From NCBI GenBank assembly GCA_004431415.1, contig QPMI01000038.1, positions 248,001-312,000 on the forward strand: DNA of 64,000 nt. Direction: 5' to 3'. How positions within the stretch are numbered: the stretch's first letter is position 1; every line of letters begins with the position of its first letter. Made by a program: the position numbers and the translations under genes. Below the pieces are notes generated by a model. The model did no database searches. It saw only the letters and a program-made list of their open reading frames with translations, and was not told where the DNA came from. Of this stretch, positions 18,791 to 29,066 are shown one piece after another. This stretch comes from Cyanophora paradoxa (Eukaryota > Glaucocystophyceae > Cyanophorales > Cyanophoraceae).

Positions 18791-19287
18791 TGCATGCAGA
18801 GGGGGCAGCAGCTGCAGGCTCTTGCCTGGCAGCAGGCCCGGCGCAACTAAGCCTTGATCATGAAGACCTTCAATCTGTTTACGTTCCATTTGCAATATTA
18901 ATATTGATTACCAAATACATATGCCCTGCAGCTAAGGCCTAGGCCCGGCTGTCACGAAGATTCTAGATCTTCGAATCCATGATCATGACCAATACAATCG
19001 CCGCCGCCTGAACAGCAAACAGCAAATAACTACGTATACTGCTGCGCCGCCTGAACAGCGAAAATCCATCAATGGGCCGGGAGAGAAAGGCCGGGAGGGG
19101 GGGGGCGGGGGGGGAGGGCGGGGGGGGGGGGGGGGGGGCTGAGGAGGGCCTTTGGAAGGGGCGGGGTCCGCTCTGAGGACAGGGTGGAGAGGAAAGAGCG
19201 AAGAGACTGAAGCCGCCTACAATGTACGGGAGCATGGGGCCTTCACTGTACAATATCATTTACATGCACTGATCTAACTCGGAAAAA
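18791..19287. other. intergenic region with G-tract
   Basis: No gene. Positions about 19089-19138 are almost pure G. A short direct repeat (GCCGCCTGAACAGC) occurs at about 19002 and 19046. Confidence 0.4.
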
Positions 19288-22200
19288 TTAAGAAGAGGTG
19301 GAGGAATCCGAGCCGTCCTCCCCGCCGCTCTCCTCCTCGTCGTCGCTGGACCCCCGCCGGCGGTTCCGTTCGCACATGTACCCGTCCCCCGCGCAACCGC
19401 AGTTGCACATGTACCCGTCGTCCTCTTCTTCCTCCTGCTCTTCGTCGCCCTCCTCCTCCTCCTCCTCATCTCCGTCCTCCTCGTCCTCCTCCTCTTCCGC
19501 GGGGGCCGGCTGCGGGGGCTCGGGGTGGACGATCGGCAGCGCGAGTCGCCCCTGCGCTGCCCGCGGCTCGCCCTCCTCGTCCGAGGAGATCTCGATGACC
19601 TGGGGTACAGTCAGCTTCGGCAGGAGACGCAGGGCGGGGGTACCCGCGCGGCCGCCCACCTCGGGCTCGGCGCGCCGGGGGGCCGGCGCCGGCGCTCGTT
19701 GAGGGGCGGGCGCCCCGCTCGACGGCCCCGCGACCGGAGCGCTGGGGCCAGCCTCCGGACCCCCGCGGCCGCTGGCCGTCGCCGTGCCGCCCGACACCAA
19801 GACCACTGCAGGGCAGGGCAGCGTGAGCCGACTTCTGCACCGGGGACGGAAGCTCGCCTAGCGCCTCCACGACACCCCGTTCCTAGCCGGGGACCTGGAT
19901 CCTTTGTTTCCCACCGGGACGGCCCGACCGCACCAAGGTCGTGGACCCGCCTCGCCGCCGCGACGGCGTCCCCCGCGCACTCCCGCGCGTTCTGCCGCCC
20001 GCGAGGCCTTAGCGGAGGTCGCCTCCTCGCGGACAGGGCGGGCGCGTGCGGACCGTGAGGGCCTTCGAGTTGACCGGCTGCTGCTCCCAGAGGCTCGCGA
20101 AGTACGGCTCGGCCGCCCGGACCGCCGCCCTTCCCGCCTGCAAAAGAGTCAAAGAGTCAAGAGAGTCAAGGGAAGGAGTGTGAACCCTCAGCGACTTGGC
20201 GCGGAACGCGGCGAGGACCTCTCCGAAGAGGAGGTCGAACTGCGGCGCCCGCCCGTGTCAAAAGAGCCGCAGGGCGGATCGAATTAGAAGGCGCCGGGAC
20301 GCTGCGAAGGAAGCTACCTTGTCCGAGGCGTCCTTGAAGGCCTCGGTGGGGCAGTGCCGGCACGCCCGCCCCTCGAAGGCCGCCCGCATGCGCGCGAAGA
20401 CGCCCGTGCCCCGGTCCGCCGCGGCCGCGCTGTACCTGCGCCCCGCCCCGCTGCTGCTCAGCTGCGCGGCGGGGAGAGAGAAGAGGAGGCGGCCGCGGAC
20501 GTGTCGGAGAGGTTGCTGCAGACGGCGTCCTGCGCGATGCCGGCGCCCCTGCCCTGCAGGTCGCGCACCTGCGCGCGCGCCCGCGCGCATCAGCCGCGAC
20601 GCCGGCGGCGACGGAGGTCGACATCGCACGTCGGCGGCCATCTCGTCGAGGGAGGCGCCGAGGGCCGTGCGTGCCGCCCGGAGCACCGCCTGCTCCTGCC
20701 CCGCCAGCCGCCCCGCGTCGAACTGCGGCGGCCGTCTCGGATCGAGTTCGAAGCGGGGGTGGGGGCAGAGTTCGAGTTCGGGCGACGCGGACGTTGCACT
20801 GGGCGGCGGCGGCCGCGACGCTCCGCACGAGGGCCGTCGCGTGCCTCAGGAGGTCAGCCTTGACGCCCTCGGCAGCCTGCGCCCTCGGGCGTCGACGCCG
20901 GGGAAGGGGCGAGGATCTCGGGTGCCTCGAGCTCACGAACCTGCGGCAGGGCGCGCTCGAAGAGCTCGCCCCAGACGCGCGCCACGGGCCCGCTGAACGG
21001 CTCGGAGAGCAGCTGCGGAGGCGTCAGCTCGCCTCGGAACGAACGCCCCAAAGCACAGCGGGGCACCTCGTTCACGTTCTGGCGCCACACGCCGTCCCGC
21101 CGCATCGTGGCACGGTAGCTCGCCCAGTGCGTGCACACGTTGCGGCTCCAGTCCGTCGCCTGCGCGAGTTGGCCGCTGAGCCGCTGAGCTGCGCAGCGGG
21201 TGACGTTCAAGGCCGCCCGTGGCCGCACCGCCCTAGGGCACTTGGCCGCCGCCTCCGCCCTTCCCTGCTCCACCGCCGGCCGCAGCCGCTCCTCCACGAC
21301 CTTCCGCAGGCCCGCGACGTGGCCCTGCATGCGCGCACTCAGAAAGCGCCCCTGAAGCAATCGCGACGCGTAAAAAGAGCGGCGCACGTCGACGGACTTC
21401 TCCATCTGGCCGCGCGAGATCGCCGCGAGCTCCTCGTAGGCCGCCTTCAGCTGCGCGCGCCCACTCGCGGAGGCCTCCCGCGCCGCTGGGTCCGCGAGGT
21501 AGCCCCGCAGCGCCTCGGCGAGGGCCGTGCAGCCCCACGTGAGGCGCAGCTGGGCCTGCACGCACTCAGCTCTGCTTTCGGAAGAATGTAAATCAAAGAA
21601 GGCGCCTTCTTACGGAGGAGGCCGGCGCGCTCGGCGACGAAAGCGCGCAGGGCGGGGATCTCCGTCTCCTCCAGCGCCGAGAAGGCCGTCGGCTTGCCCT
21701 GCGGGCCCGCTCAGACCCGCTCAGACGAGGGCGGAAGGCTCGCGGGGCCCGAGAAGACTCGCCCGCATGCGCCCCGTGAGCTTCGCGAAGTCGTGGGAGG
21801 CGACGGTGAAGACCGGCAGGGCCGCCGCGTCGCGCAGCGCCGCGGGGCGCGCCGCCCCCTCCGCCAACCTCAGAGAGCGAACGACAAGGAAGCCTAAGAG
21901 GGGTAGACAGACCTGGACGTCGCCGAAGAACTCGTCGAGGAACTCGCCGAAGCCGCGCTGGATCTCCCGCTTCACCGTCGCGTTCCGCTCCTGCCGCTCC
22001 CCTTTACTTTCGAGGGCGCTCTGGCGGCTCTGGGGGCGGACCTTGAAGACGGTCGAGTCGCGCGCTGCGGCCGCGTGCGATTCGGAGGGCCCCGCCCCGT
22101 CCTCCCCCCCGTCCCCTTCCGAGTCCAGGTCGATGGGGGCCTCCCCCTGCCCCGCCTCCCCCATCTCCTCGTCCCCGTCCTGCCCCTCCTCCTCCTCCTC

Positions 22201-25012
22201 CTCTCCTTCGGCCCCCTCGTCCTCTTCCTCCTCGCCGCCGCCGCCGCCGTCCATGCGCAGGTTGCGCCGCAGCTCCGAGGCCTCGCCCTGGTCCGCCCTG
22301 CGCCCGCTTCAGAGCCGTTCCGGGGTACGCACGAGAAGCAGGGGGGGTACTTGGTGCCGACGAAAGCGAGGCCGTCGCAGGCTCCGTCCATGAGGACCTG
22401 AGAGGCGTCAGAATTATAAGCTAATTCGGCGAGAGACGTGTGTGCGGACCTGCCGGCGGAAGGTCGAGCCCAGCACGTCCCACGCCGTCTACGCGCTCGC
22501 CGTCAGCCGAAGGATTACATTCCGGGGGGTACGCGGTCGGACCTTCTCGTCCGAGGCGCGGTGCAAGGCGGAGACGACGAGGAGCAGGCTGCACTTCTTC
22601 ATGAAGTCCAGCGTCACCTGGGTACGGCATTGGACCGGGGGTACAGCATTTCGGCGTCGCGATCGAAAGCCGTCGGACCTGGACGCGCGCGGCGTTCTGG
22701 TCCTCGACTCCGGGCAAATCCTGGAAGCGCGGGGTGAGTGAAGCCACGGAAAAGAGAGGGGTACAGCGCAGGAAAAGAGAGGGGTACAGCGCAGGAAAAG
22801 AGAGGGTTACAGCGCAGAAAAAGAGAGGGGTACGGCGCACGACAAGGCAGACGCCGGGGGCGAGGCCGCGGAAGGGGCCCGCGAGGTGCACCTCCTCCAC
22901 CAGGGGCCAGAGCTGCGGACCGGAAGGACAATCAGTCCGATTCGCCCTGTGACGAGTGTCGTCGCGGGAACGCGCCTGGGCGCCGCCGCGCTTGAGGCGC
23001 CCGGCGCGGTCGAGGGGCGCCTCGGTGTAGGACTGGACCCACGGCTGCAGCCTCGCGGCGAGCCGGGCCGTCGCCCGCTTCGGCTGGCGGATCTCCCGCT
23101 GCACTTTCCTGCAGGGCGGTGAGCGGAGCTCGAAGCAGAGCTGCGCGGAGCTGCGCGCCTCCAGGAGGGGAGTTTGCAGAGCTCGTCCCACTCGGCGATG
23201 CGCCCGTACACGGCGAGCACCGCCTGCCGCTCCTTCTTCACCTCCTGGCCGGCCCTGGGGTACGAGGTGAGGCGAGGTAGAAGAAGGGGGGGGGGGTACG
23301 GGACCCACCGCCTGACGTCGAGGCGCCCGGCCTCGTCGCGGAGCGCGTCGAGGAGGGCCAGTACCCGCTTCTTCCACTGCGGCCCGCTCCAGTCAGAGGG
23401 GTACGGGGAACGGCGGGAGGGGGTACGGCCGCACCTTCCCTTCGTCGATGAAGCGGACCTCAGCGCTGAAAGGGCACTGCTCGTTTGCCGCAGGCTCCGT
23501 GCGGGTCATGAAGATCTGCAGGAAATCAGCGCATCACTCTAGAAGAAAAGGGGGGCACGACGAACCTTGGACGCGGTGCAGGCATGTACCCCCGAAGTGG
23601 GGAGTACAGCGCCCTCCCCAAGCACCGCGTTCAGGCACGAACTCTTGCCTGCGTATCCTAGTGAGGGGGGTACGTGTAGCGAAAGGGGGTACGCGAACCG
23701 GCGCCGGAGATGCCGACGACGCCGGCGATGACGGGCTTGGCGGCGGCGTCGGCTAGAGCCCGCAGCTGCTCGGCCTGCATCCGGAATGCGTGGACACGGG
23801 CGTCGCCCATCGCCCCGGATCGCAGCGCCGCGTCGACGTGCTGGAGCACCCACGAGGCGCCCCGCGTCGCCTCCGTCCCAACCTCTGCCGCCCGGCGCGT
23901 GAGAGGGGTACGGCGACGGTCGGGCGGGGGCGCGCACCGGGAGGGAACCGCGGCTCGTCCGGCAGGAAGCCGGAAGCGGGCTGGGCGGGGGGCTCGGGCG
24001 CCTGCGCCGGCGCCTCCGGCGCGGGAGCGGCCGGGGGCACCTCCGCCACCGCCGGCCCCGGCGCTGCAGCTGAGACCTCCGCCGCTGGCGCTGCCGCTGC
24101 AGCCGGCGCGGCCGGCGCCGCCGGCGCCATGTCTGACGCCTCCACGTTCGCAGCAGGGTACGGGGGGACCTGCTGCTTCTCGGACTCGCTCGTCTTGGGC
24201 GGCCCCTGCGGGCTGGTCCCTTCTCGGTCCTCCTCGCGCAGGGGTACAAGGACGGGCGGAGACGCCGCCGCACGCCCCGCCGGCCCTCCGGCCGCCGGCG
24301 TGACCGCTTCGGGCGCATCGGCGGCCGGCGCGCGGGGCGGCGAGAAGAGGGGAGGGGGGCTCGGAGGGGGGAGGGAGAGGACGATGGGCGCTTGGGGAGC
24401 CTGGGAGAGAGAGGGTCCGGCGGCCGAAGCGGGAGGGGGAGGAGCGGGAAGGGCGAGGACGAGGGGTACGGACGCCTGGGAGGCCTCCTCGGGGCCGGGG
24501 AGGGCCAGGGTCTGGCTCTTGCTCTGGCCAGCCCCGCCCTGCGACGCCCTTGCGAGGGCGACGACGCCCTCGAAGGCGTCCTGCAGCTCCTCCCGCACGC
24601 CGAACTCGGGTACGTCGAGCGCCGCCAGGGCGCCCTCTACCCCCCTGCGGACCAGCGCCGTCACCCTGATGCACTGCTCGACGATGCGGCTGCACGTCCG
24701 CTCCCGCGCCGCTTCCTCGTCCGGTAGCGCCTCTGGGGGTGCGTAAGGAGAGATTGAGGGGGAGGGGGGTACAATGCGGTCGCACCGGCGAGCTTGACGT
24801 GGGTGTACCCGGCAAGTTCGACGGGCTTCCAATCAAGCGGAGCTTTCAGAGCCGCGCTCGCCGCAGCCGCCGCCCAGTCGTGTCTGCGCTCGATCCGTCA
24901 GGCGGGGCTTGCTGGGGACAGGCGCTGGCGCCCGCAACTAACACCTCGGGCGCTTGGGCTCGGGCTCCGCAGCCTGGCTCGAGGGCGCGGGCGCGGGCCG
25001 CTTGGAGGTCAT
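19288..25012 (-). CDS. SLIP-GC-like nuclear GTPase (large dynamin-type)
   Basis: A many-exon minus-strand gene from an ATG at 25012. The start codes MTSKRPAPAP and, soon after, EPEPKRPR, a likely nuclear localisation signal. A Pro/Ala-rich region follows (about 24730-23900), then the G domain: P-loop GISGAGKSSCLNAVLGE (split by an intron near 23700-23652), LPTSGVHACTA, DLPGVEDQNAARV at 22719-22680, LLLVVSALHRASDEK and LAFVGTK. The C-terminal part holds WASYRATMRRDGVW (about 21130-21086), as in nuclear GTPase SLIP-GC proteins. Two acidic tracts occur, with SUMO-interaction-like VIEISSDEEGE and PIDLDSEGDGG. Not every exon joint was resolved, and the last acidic exon could belong elsewhere. Introns are rich in GTACCCC. 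Confidence 0.72.
22748..22839. repeat. intronic minisatellite, four 23-nt units
   Basis: Four head-to-tail copies of GGAAAAGAGAGGGGTACAGC followed by GCA at 22748, 22771, 22794 and 22817; the last two have one or two changes. On the transcribed (minus) strand each unit reads TGCGCTGTACCCCTCTCTTT plus TCC and so carries the GTACCCC intron motif followed by a pyrimidine tract. It lies in the intron just upstream of the DLPGV exon of the GTPase gene. Confidence 0.75.
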
Positions 25013-25902
25013 TGGTGGCGGCGGTGCCATGGAAACAGGCCGGGCCGCGCTCTGCGCGAAGACGGGGGCGCGTAGAGGTCAGGGCCCGCAGAATTGATCC
25101 GCCGCAGCCCGGCCCGCGCGCGCACGATCGGCTGCGTCATCGACAGCGGCGGCGCCTCCGCCATCGGCTGCGTCACCGCAACGCCGGCTTGTGACGCGCC
25201 GCCCCAGCTCTGCGAGGCCTGCAGCTGCGCCGCCGATGCCAACGCCGCCGATGCCGACGCGGGCGCTCCGCTGTCCACCAAGACAGTGGCCGGGCGTTGC
25301 TTGGGCTCGGGAAAGACGTCGAGCTGCCACGTCGCTCTGCTCTCGACGTTCCAAGCTTCAGAGGCGGACTGCCGAAGCCGTTCTTCCAGGACCAGCGCGC
25401 CGCCGTGAGGGAGGAGCGCGCCTGCGAAGCGCGAGCGATCAGACTCGGTCTTCAGCATAATCGCGCAGCTGCTGCGAGCGCGAGCGACGCACTGTCGCCG
25501 GGGTTGTCGAGGACCCGCGTTCCCCCCTCGGCCTCGACCATCCACACCAGGTGATTGAGCGGCGTTCTCTGCGCGCAGACGACGTTAGCTGTCGATGCGC
25601 AGGCAACGTGGCGCGCAGCTAGGAGCAGCGGCAGAGCGTACCGTGGCGCTGCTCAGCCGCTCGATCTGCGCTCCGCTCGGCGCCTGAGCGATATGCAGGG
25701 ACCTCGCCGACACCTTCTTGAGGCTGTTGCTCAGCTGTGCTCCCGGTGCGGGCAGATGCAGCCTGCCGAGGCTACAGCCGTCGAAGATGTTGATCTCACT
25801 TGCAAGGACGTCATCATTCCCTTCTTGTCTGAGCAGCCGCGCGAAGCATAACTTCGACTCTCGGCGCGTCACCGCCATGGCGCGCTCGCCGCTGGAGCGC
25901 AA
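25009..25902 (-). CDS. hypothetical protein, uncertain model
   Basis: A possible first exon from the ATG at 25902 codes MRSSGERAMAVTRRESKLCF and NIFDGCSLGRLHLPAPGAQL. A second open stretch (25545-25009) codes ALVLEERLRQSASEAWNVES and a Ser/Ala/Gln-rich region, ending in a TGA that overlaps the ATG of the GTPase gene. No domain is recognised and the join is not certain. It could be a separate small gene or upstream exons of the GTPase. Confidence 0.3.
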
Positions 25903-26329
25903 GCTGGCTCCTTAACTTTGAATGGCGGCGTTGCGGGAGACCGGTACCCCGGCCAAAGCTGCCCCGGCCTGCCCGGGCCTGCCCGCACCCTCAGCGGCGC
26001 CCTGCGCCAGCGGCTGGAAGCGTCACTTTATGCGAAACTGATGGTTGGCCGGGCTGGACTTGGGGTGCTCCTCCGCCACTGGATTTGATTCCTGCGGAGT
26101 TCTCGACCGGACCCGCACGCCCGGCAGCCGGCGCCGGCGCATGCGGCTCTTCCGCGGTTTCCATCGCTTCTAGCGCAGCGAGCTGCGCCGCGGCAGCCGG
26201 CTGAACTCTCTTCGTCCGATTTCACGTTGACGTCGCGGTCTCCGACCTCGGCGTTGTGCCGGACGAGCGGCGCCCCGGGCTGATTGGCGGGCGTCGGGGC
26301 GCCGAAGACTCGCGGCGGCGCGGTGTTGA
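25903..26329. other. intergenic, start of element copy 3
   Basis: GCCTGCCCGGGCCTGCCCG repeats at about 25964-25990. No gene seen. Weak similarity to the flank of the ~1-kb element begins near 26130 (TTTCCATCGCTTCTAGCG, also at about 17666). Confidence 0.35.
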
Positions 26330-26920
26330 TCTGGGGCGCGCGCGGCGGCTTTGGCAGCTTCGTCTTCGAACGCTGAAGCTTGGGCTGGGCGGCGGCCGCG
26401 CGAGCGTCATACGGCGTCCTCACGGCTGTGCATTGTTCTCCGCAGGTTCCGTTCGGCCGATCAATCGCGCGATCTCGACTTTGTTCGATGGCCAGTGGTC
26501 TGCCCCTCCACTTCACCACTCAGCGCTCACCTCACCGCGCAGCACGACGCACCACCGAGCTTGTTCTGCAAGGTCGTTCACGCTCGAGGCGCACCCGTGA
26601 GGGTGCGCATGCCCTCTTTGTGGTGCCGCAGGGGTCTGACGGCTCCCCCGGCAGCTTTTCGGGTGTACCCCTCCACGGCAGGCCAGCCGCTCGGAGCGGA
26701 CTTCGCCGCCGGAATGTCCTTGTCGCGCCCGTTCCAACGATGTCCGTCACGCCGTGGGGTACGTGGGAAAACTACCTGTACCCCCCTCCCGGGCCCACGC
26801 GATATGGGGGTCGCTGGAAAGCCGGCGACGCGGTCCGCACGAGTCTGACGCCCGCGCAGCGCGATTCGGAGTCCCTCCGCCTTTTTTTTGGGGGGGGGGG
26901 GGGCATTGTGCTATAATGGC
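26330..26920 (+). repeat. ~1-kb dispersed element, copy 3 (truncated)
   Basis: Shares with copies 1 and 2 the KRSKTKLPKPPRA frame (minus strand), CAGCTTTTCGGGTGTACCCC at about 26650 and CCCACGCGATATGGGGGTCG at about 26794. It stops in a G-tract at about 26888-26903, after which LRR gene F follows. The RAGRFDVARR part is absent. Confidence 0.55.
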
Positions 26921-27109
26921 CGCGCCACGTCACTCCCCCCCGCCCCTTCCCCCCGCCATCTCATCTCGTCTCATCTCTCCCTCCTACTCCCTCCCGTCTC
27001 ATCTTCTCTCCCATGTAATGCCGCCGCCACCGCCGCAGTTCGAGGGAGCCCTCGAGCAAGGCGGCGCCCCCGCCCCGCCCCGCCCCGTTCCCAGCCCTGA
27101 CGCCACCGG

Positions 27110-28063
27110 GGACTCAGCTCGAGGAGGCCGGGCGCTCGATCACGCACGACTGCAAGATCATCGCGGCGGCGTACAGGCTGCACCTGCGGCTCGCCCCGGC
27201 GCGCCCGGTCGCGAGGGTCACGCGCGTCGACCTCGGCCAGCTGAGGCAGACGCGCCCGCAGCACGTGCACAAGGTGCCGCCCGGGCGTTCGCCTCCCCGC
27301 GCGCCCCGGGCCCCCGCGTCTCTCGCGACGCTCACGCGGCCGCGCCGCTGCAGGTCCTCCGGGCGCTCGCCGAGGCGGAGGCGGCGGCGGAGCCGAGGCT
27401 GACGCACCTATCGCTGGCCTTCGTGGAGTTCTGCGCCAACTCGTGGCAGACCGTACCCCTGGATATCTCGGACGGGTGCACGCTCCGCCTGCCCAGGCTG
27501 GAGGTCCTCGACCTGTTGGGCTGCCGGATGGCGAGCGGCCGCGTGCTCCCCGCCATCCTCGAGTCGTGCAAGGGGACCCTGCGCCGCCTCTACCTCGCGT
27601 GCGCGCCCCGCGCCGCCCGCCCGCCCGCCCGCCGCCTCCGCCCACGCGGCCGCCGGCCGCCGCCGCAGGTACCTGAAGACGGAGAGCAGCCTGGGCGCCC
27701 TGCTCTGCAGCGGGCGCCCCCTCGTCACGAGCGTTCTCGGCCCGATCGCGTGGAAGCTCAGGCGCGCGCGCCCCGGCGGCCCTCGCCGCGCTCGCGCCCG
27801 GCGAGCCCCGCGAGCGGGCGACAGGCTGCCGGCGCTGGACGCGCTCGACGTCTCGGGCTGCGACGCGAAGGAGGGCGCCCCCGCCGCCTTTCTCGACGCC
27901 ACGCGCGCCTCGCGTTCCTCGCCGCGGTCCGCCCCGGCCCCGCCGCCCCCGCCCCGCCCGGCGCCCACGGCCCCCGCAGGGCGACCCCTCGCAACGGTCG
28001 GACGTGGCGGCGTTCGCCGCGGCCCGCCGCGCGGCACGCCCAAGCCTCCTCGTCGCCCACTGA
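27110..28063 (+). pseudogene. LRR-type gene F, relative of E lacking its first exon
   Basis: Plus-strand relative of gene E. It codes SITHDCKIIAAAYRLHLRLA, LGQLRQTRPQHVHK, LTHLSLAFVEFCANSWQTVP, RLPRLEVLDLLGCRMASGR, ESCKGTLRRLYLACAPR, YLKTESSLGALLCSGRPL, LPALDALDVSGC and a last exon QRSDVAAFAAARRAARPSLL ending at 28063. Introns follow the pattern of E (GT-AG after HVHK, after the CAPRAA block and later). The MGIACSKFF exon of E is not present upstream; instead there is a G-tract and repeat copy 3, so the 5' end seems lost. It keeps the base that E lacks near 10920. Whether it is expressed cannot be told. Confidence 0.5.
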
Positions 28064-28237
28064 TAGTAAAATCGTGGTGGTTTTAGATAAATATATTTTC
28101 TCGCCGCGAGCCTGTTCTAATATCATGCCAAGATATCGATTAATTTCGCTCGAAAAGCGATTTTTAGCCAGCGCCGATGGCAGTGCCTCACATACAATTA
28201 AATAAAAAAAATCACTGGCGCCGGGAATTCGAATCGA

Positions 28238-28754
28238 AGGCGCCGAAATCTATTTTTTTTTTTGGTGAATTACCGGCCACAGTCTCTAGACACCAGCACT
28301 GCGGGGGCTGCCCAGGGGGCATAAAGACAAAAAAGCAAAATAACTAAGACAAGAGCACGAAGAAAGATAAGACAAAGAGCCAAAATCGACAATAAAAAAG
28401 AAAAGACACAGAGCTCGAGACAGAGCGAGAAGAGACGAGAAATCGAGCAGATCTAGGGACAGAGGATGACTGACACGAAGAAGAGCCAGAGCTAGAGATA
28501 CCATCAAGATCGGAAGGAATTACATCACTAAGAAGCGGAGGACGAAATTGAGAAAGATAAATAACAGGAAGCAGACAAGTAAGAGGAACAACAAGACGAC
28601 GCGGAGGCGGAGGCGAAGCAGGACGACGCGAAAGGGCAGAGCTACGGCACGAGGTCGAGGAGGACACAGGAGGCGGAGCAGGCGGATCAAGAGCAGGCAA
28701 AAGGACAGTCAAAGGAATCACTAAAGCCGGCCGGGGTCGAGGCGCCGAAATCTA
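28238..28754 (-). mobile_element. 5'-truncated LINE insertion with target-site duplication
   Basis: A ~487-bp copy (28253-28739) of the 3' end of the LINE at 38312-42074, in the opposite orientation. It ends in a poly-T run at 28253-28262 (poly-A on its own strand). The 15-bp target duplication AGGCGCCGAAATCTA flanks it at 28238-28252 and 28740-28754. Both copies contain a nearly identical 125-residue Ser/Pro-rich open frame (28721-28344 here). Poly-A tail, truncation and duplication together are the signature of target-primed reverse transcription, and the intact duplication means a young insertion. Confidence 0.85.
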
Positions 28755-29066
28755 GATCCTTCTGACGCTTTAGCTATGTATACGTATATAGTTATAGATC
28801 ATCGGTCTAGATCTTACGCATCGTGGATGTGACGGGCAGCTGCAGGAGCGAACATGTCGGTGACGATACCATGGCCAGATCTAGAATAATCCGCCGGCGC
28901 CCCGTCCTCGCCCTCATCGGCGTCGGAGCGCGAGAAGAATTCGAGGGAGCCAGGCCGGGAGTGCCGCAGGGGTACCCGCGGCCGACCCCCGGCCGCGTCT
29001 ATGCTGGCGCCACTTAAGCTTGAGCTTGCCGCGCGGCGAAGCTGCGTGTCGCACAATTCGTTAGAA
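28755..29066. other. intergenic region
   Basis: Just over 300 bp between the LINE copy and the 3' end of the receptor gene. Nothing recognised beyond AT-rich words such as TATGTATACGTATATAG. Confidence 0.35.

Noticed and set aside
22748..22839. CRISPR array
   Set aside because: The units are contiguous 23-nt copies without spacers, and the setting is a eukaryotic intron.
25009..25012. bacterial-style ATGA overlap as evidence for an operon
   Set aside because: All neighbours have introns; a four-base overlap in a GC-rich eukaryotic region is more likely a by-product of an uncertain model.
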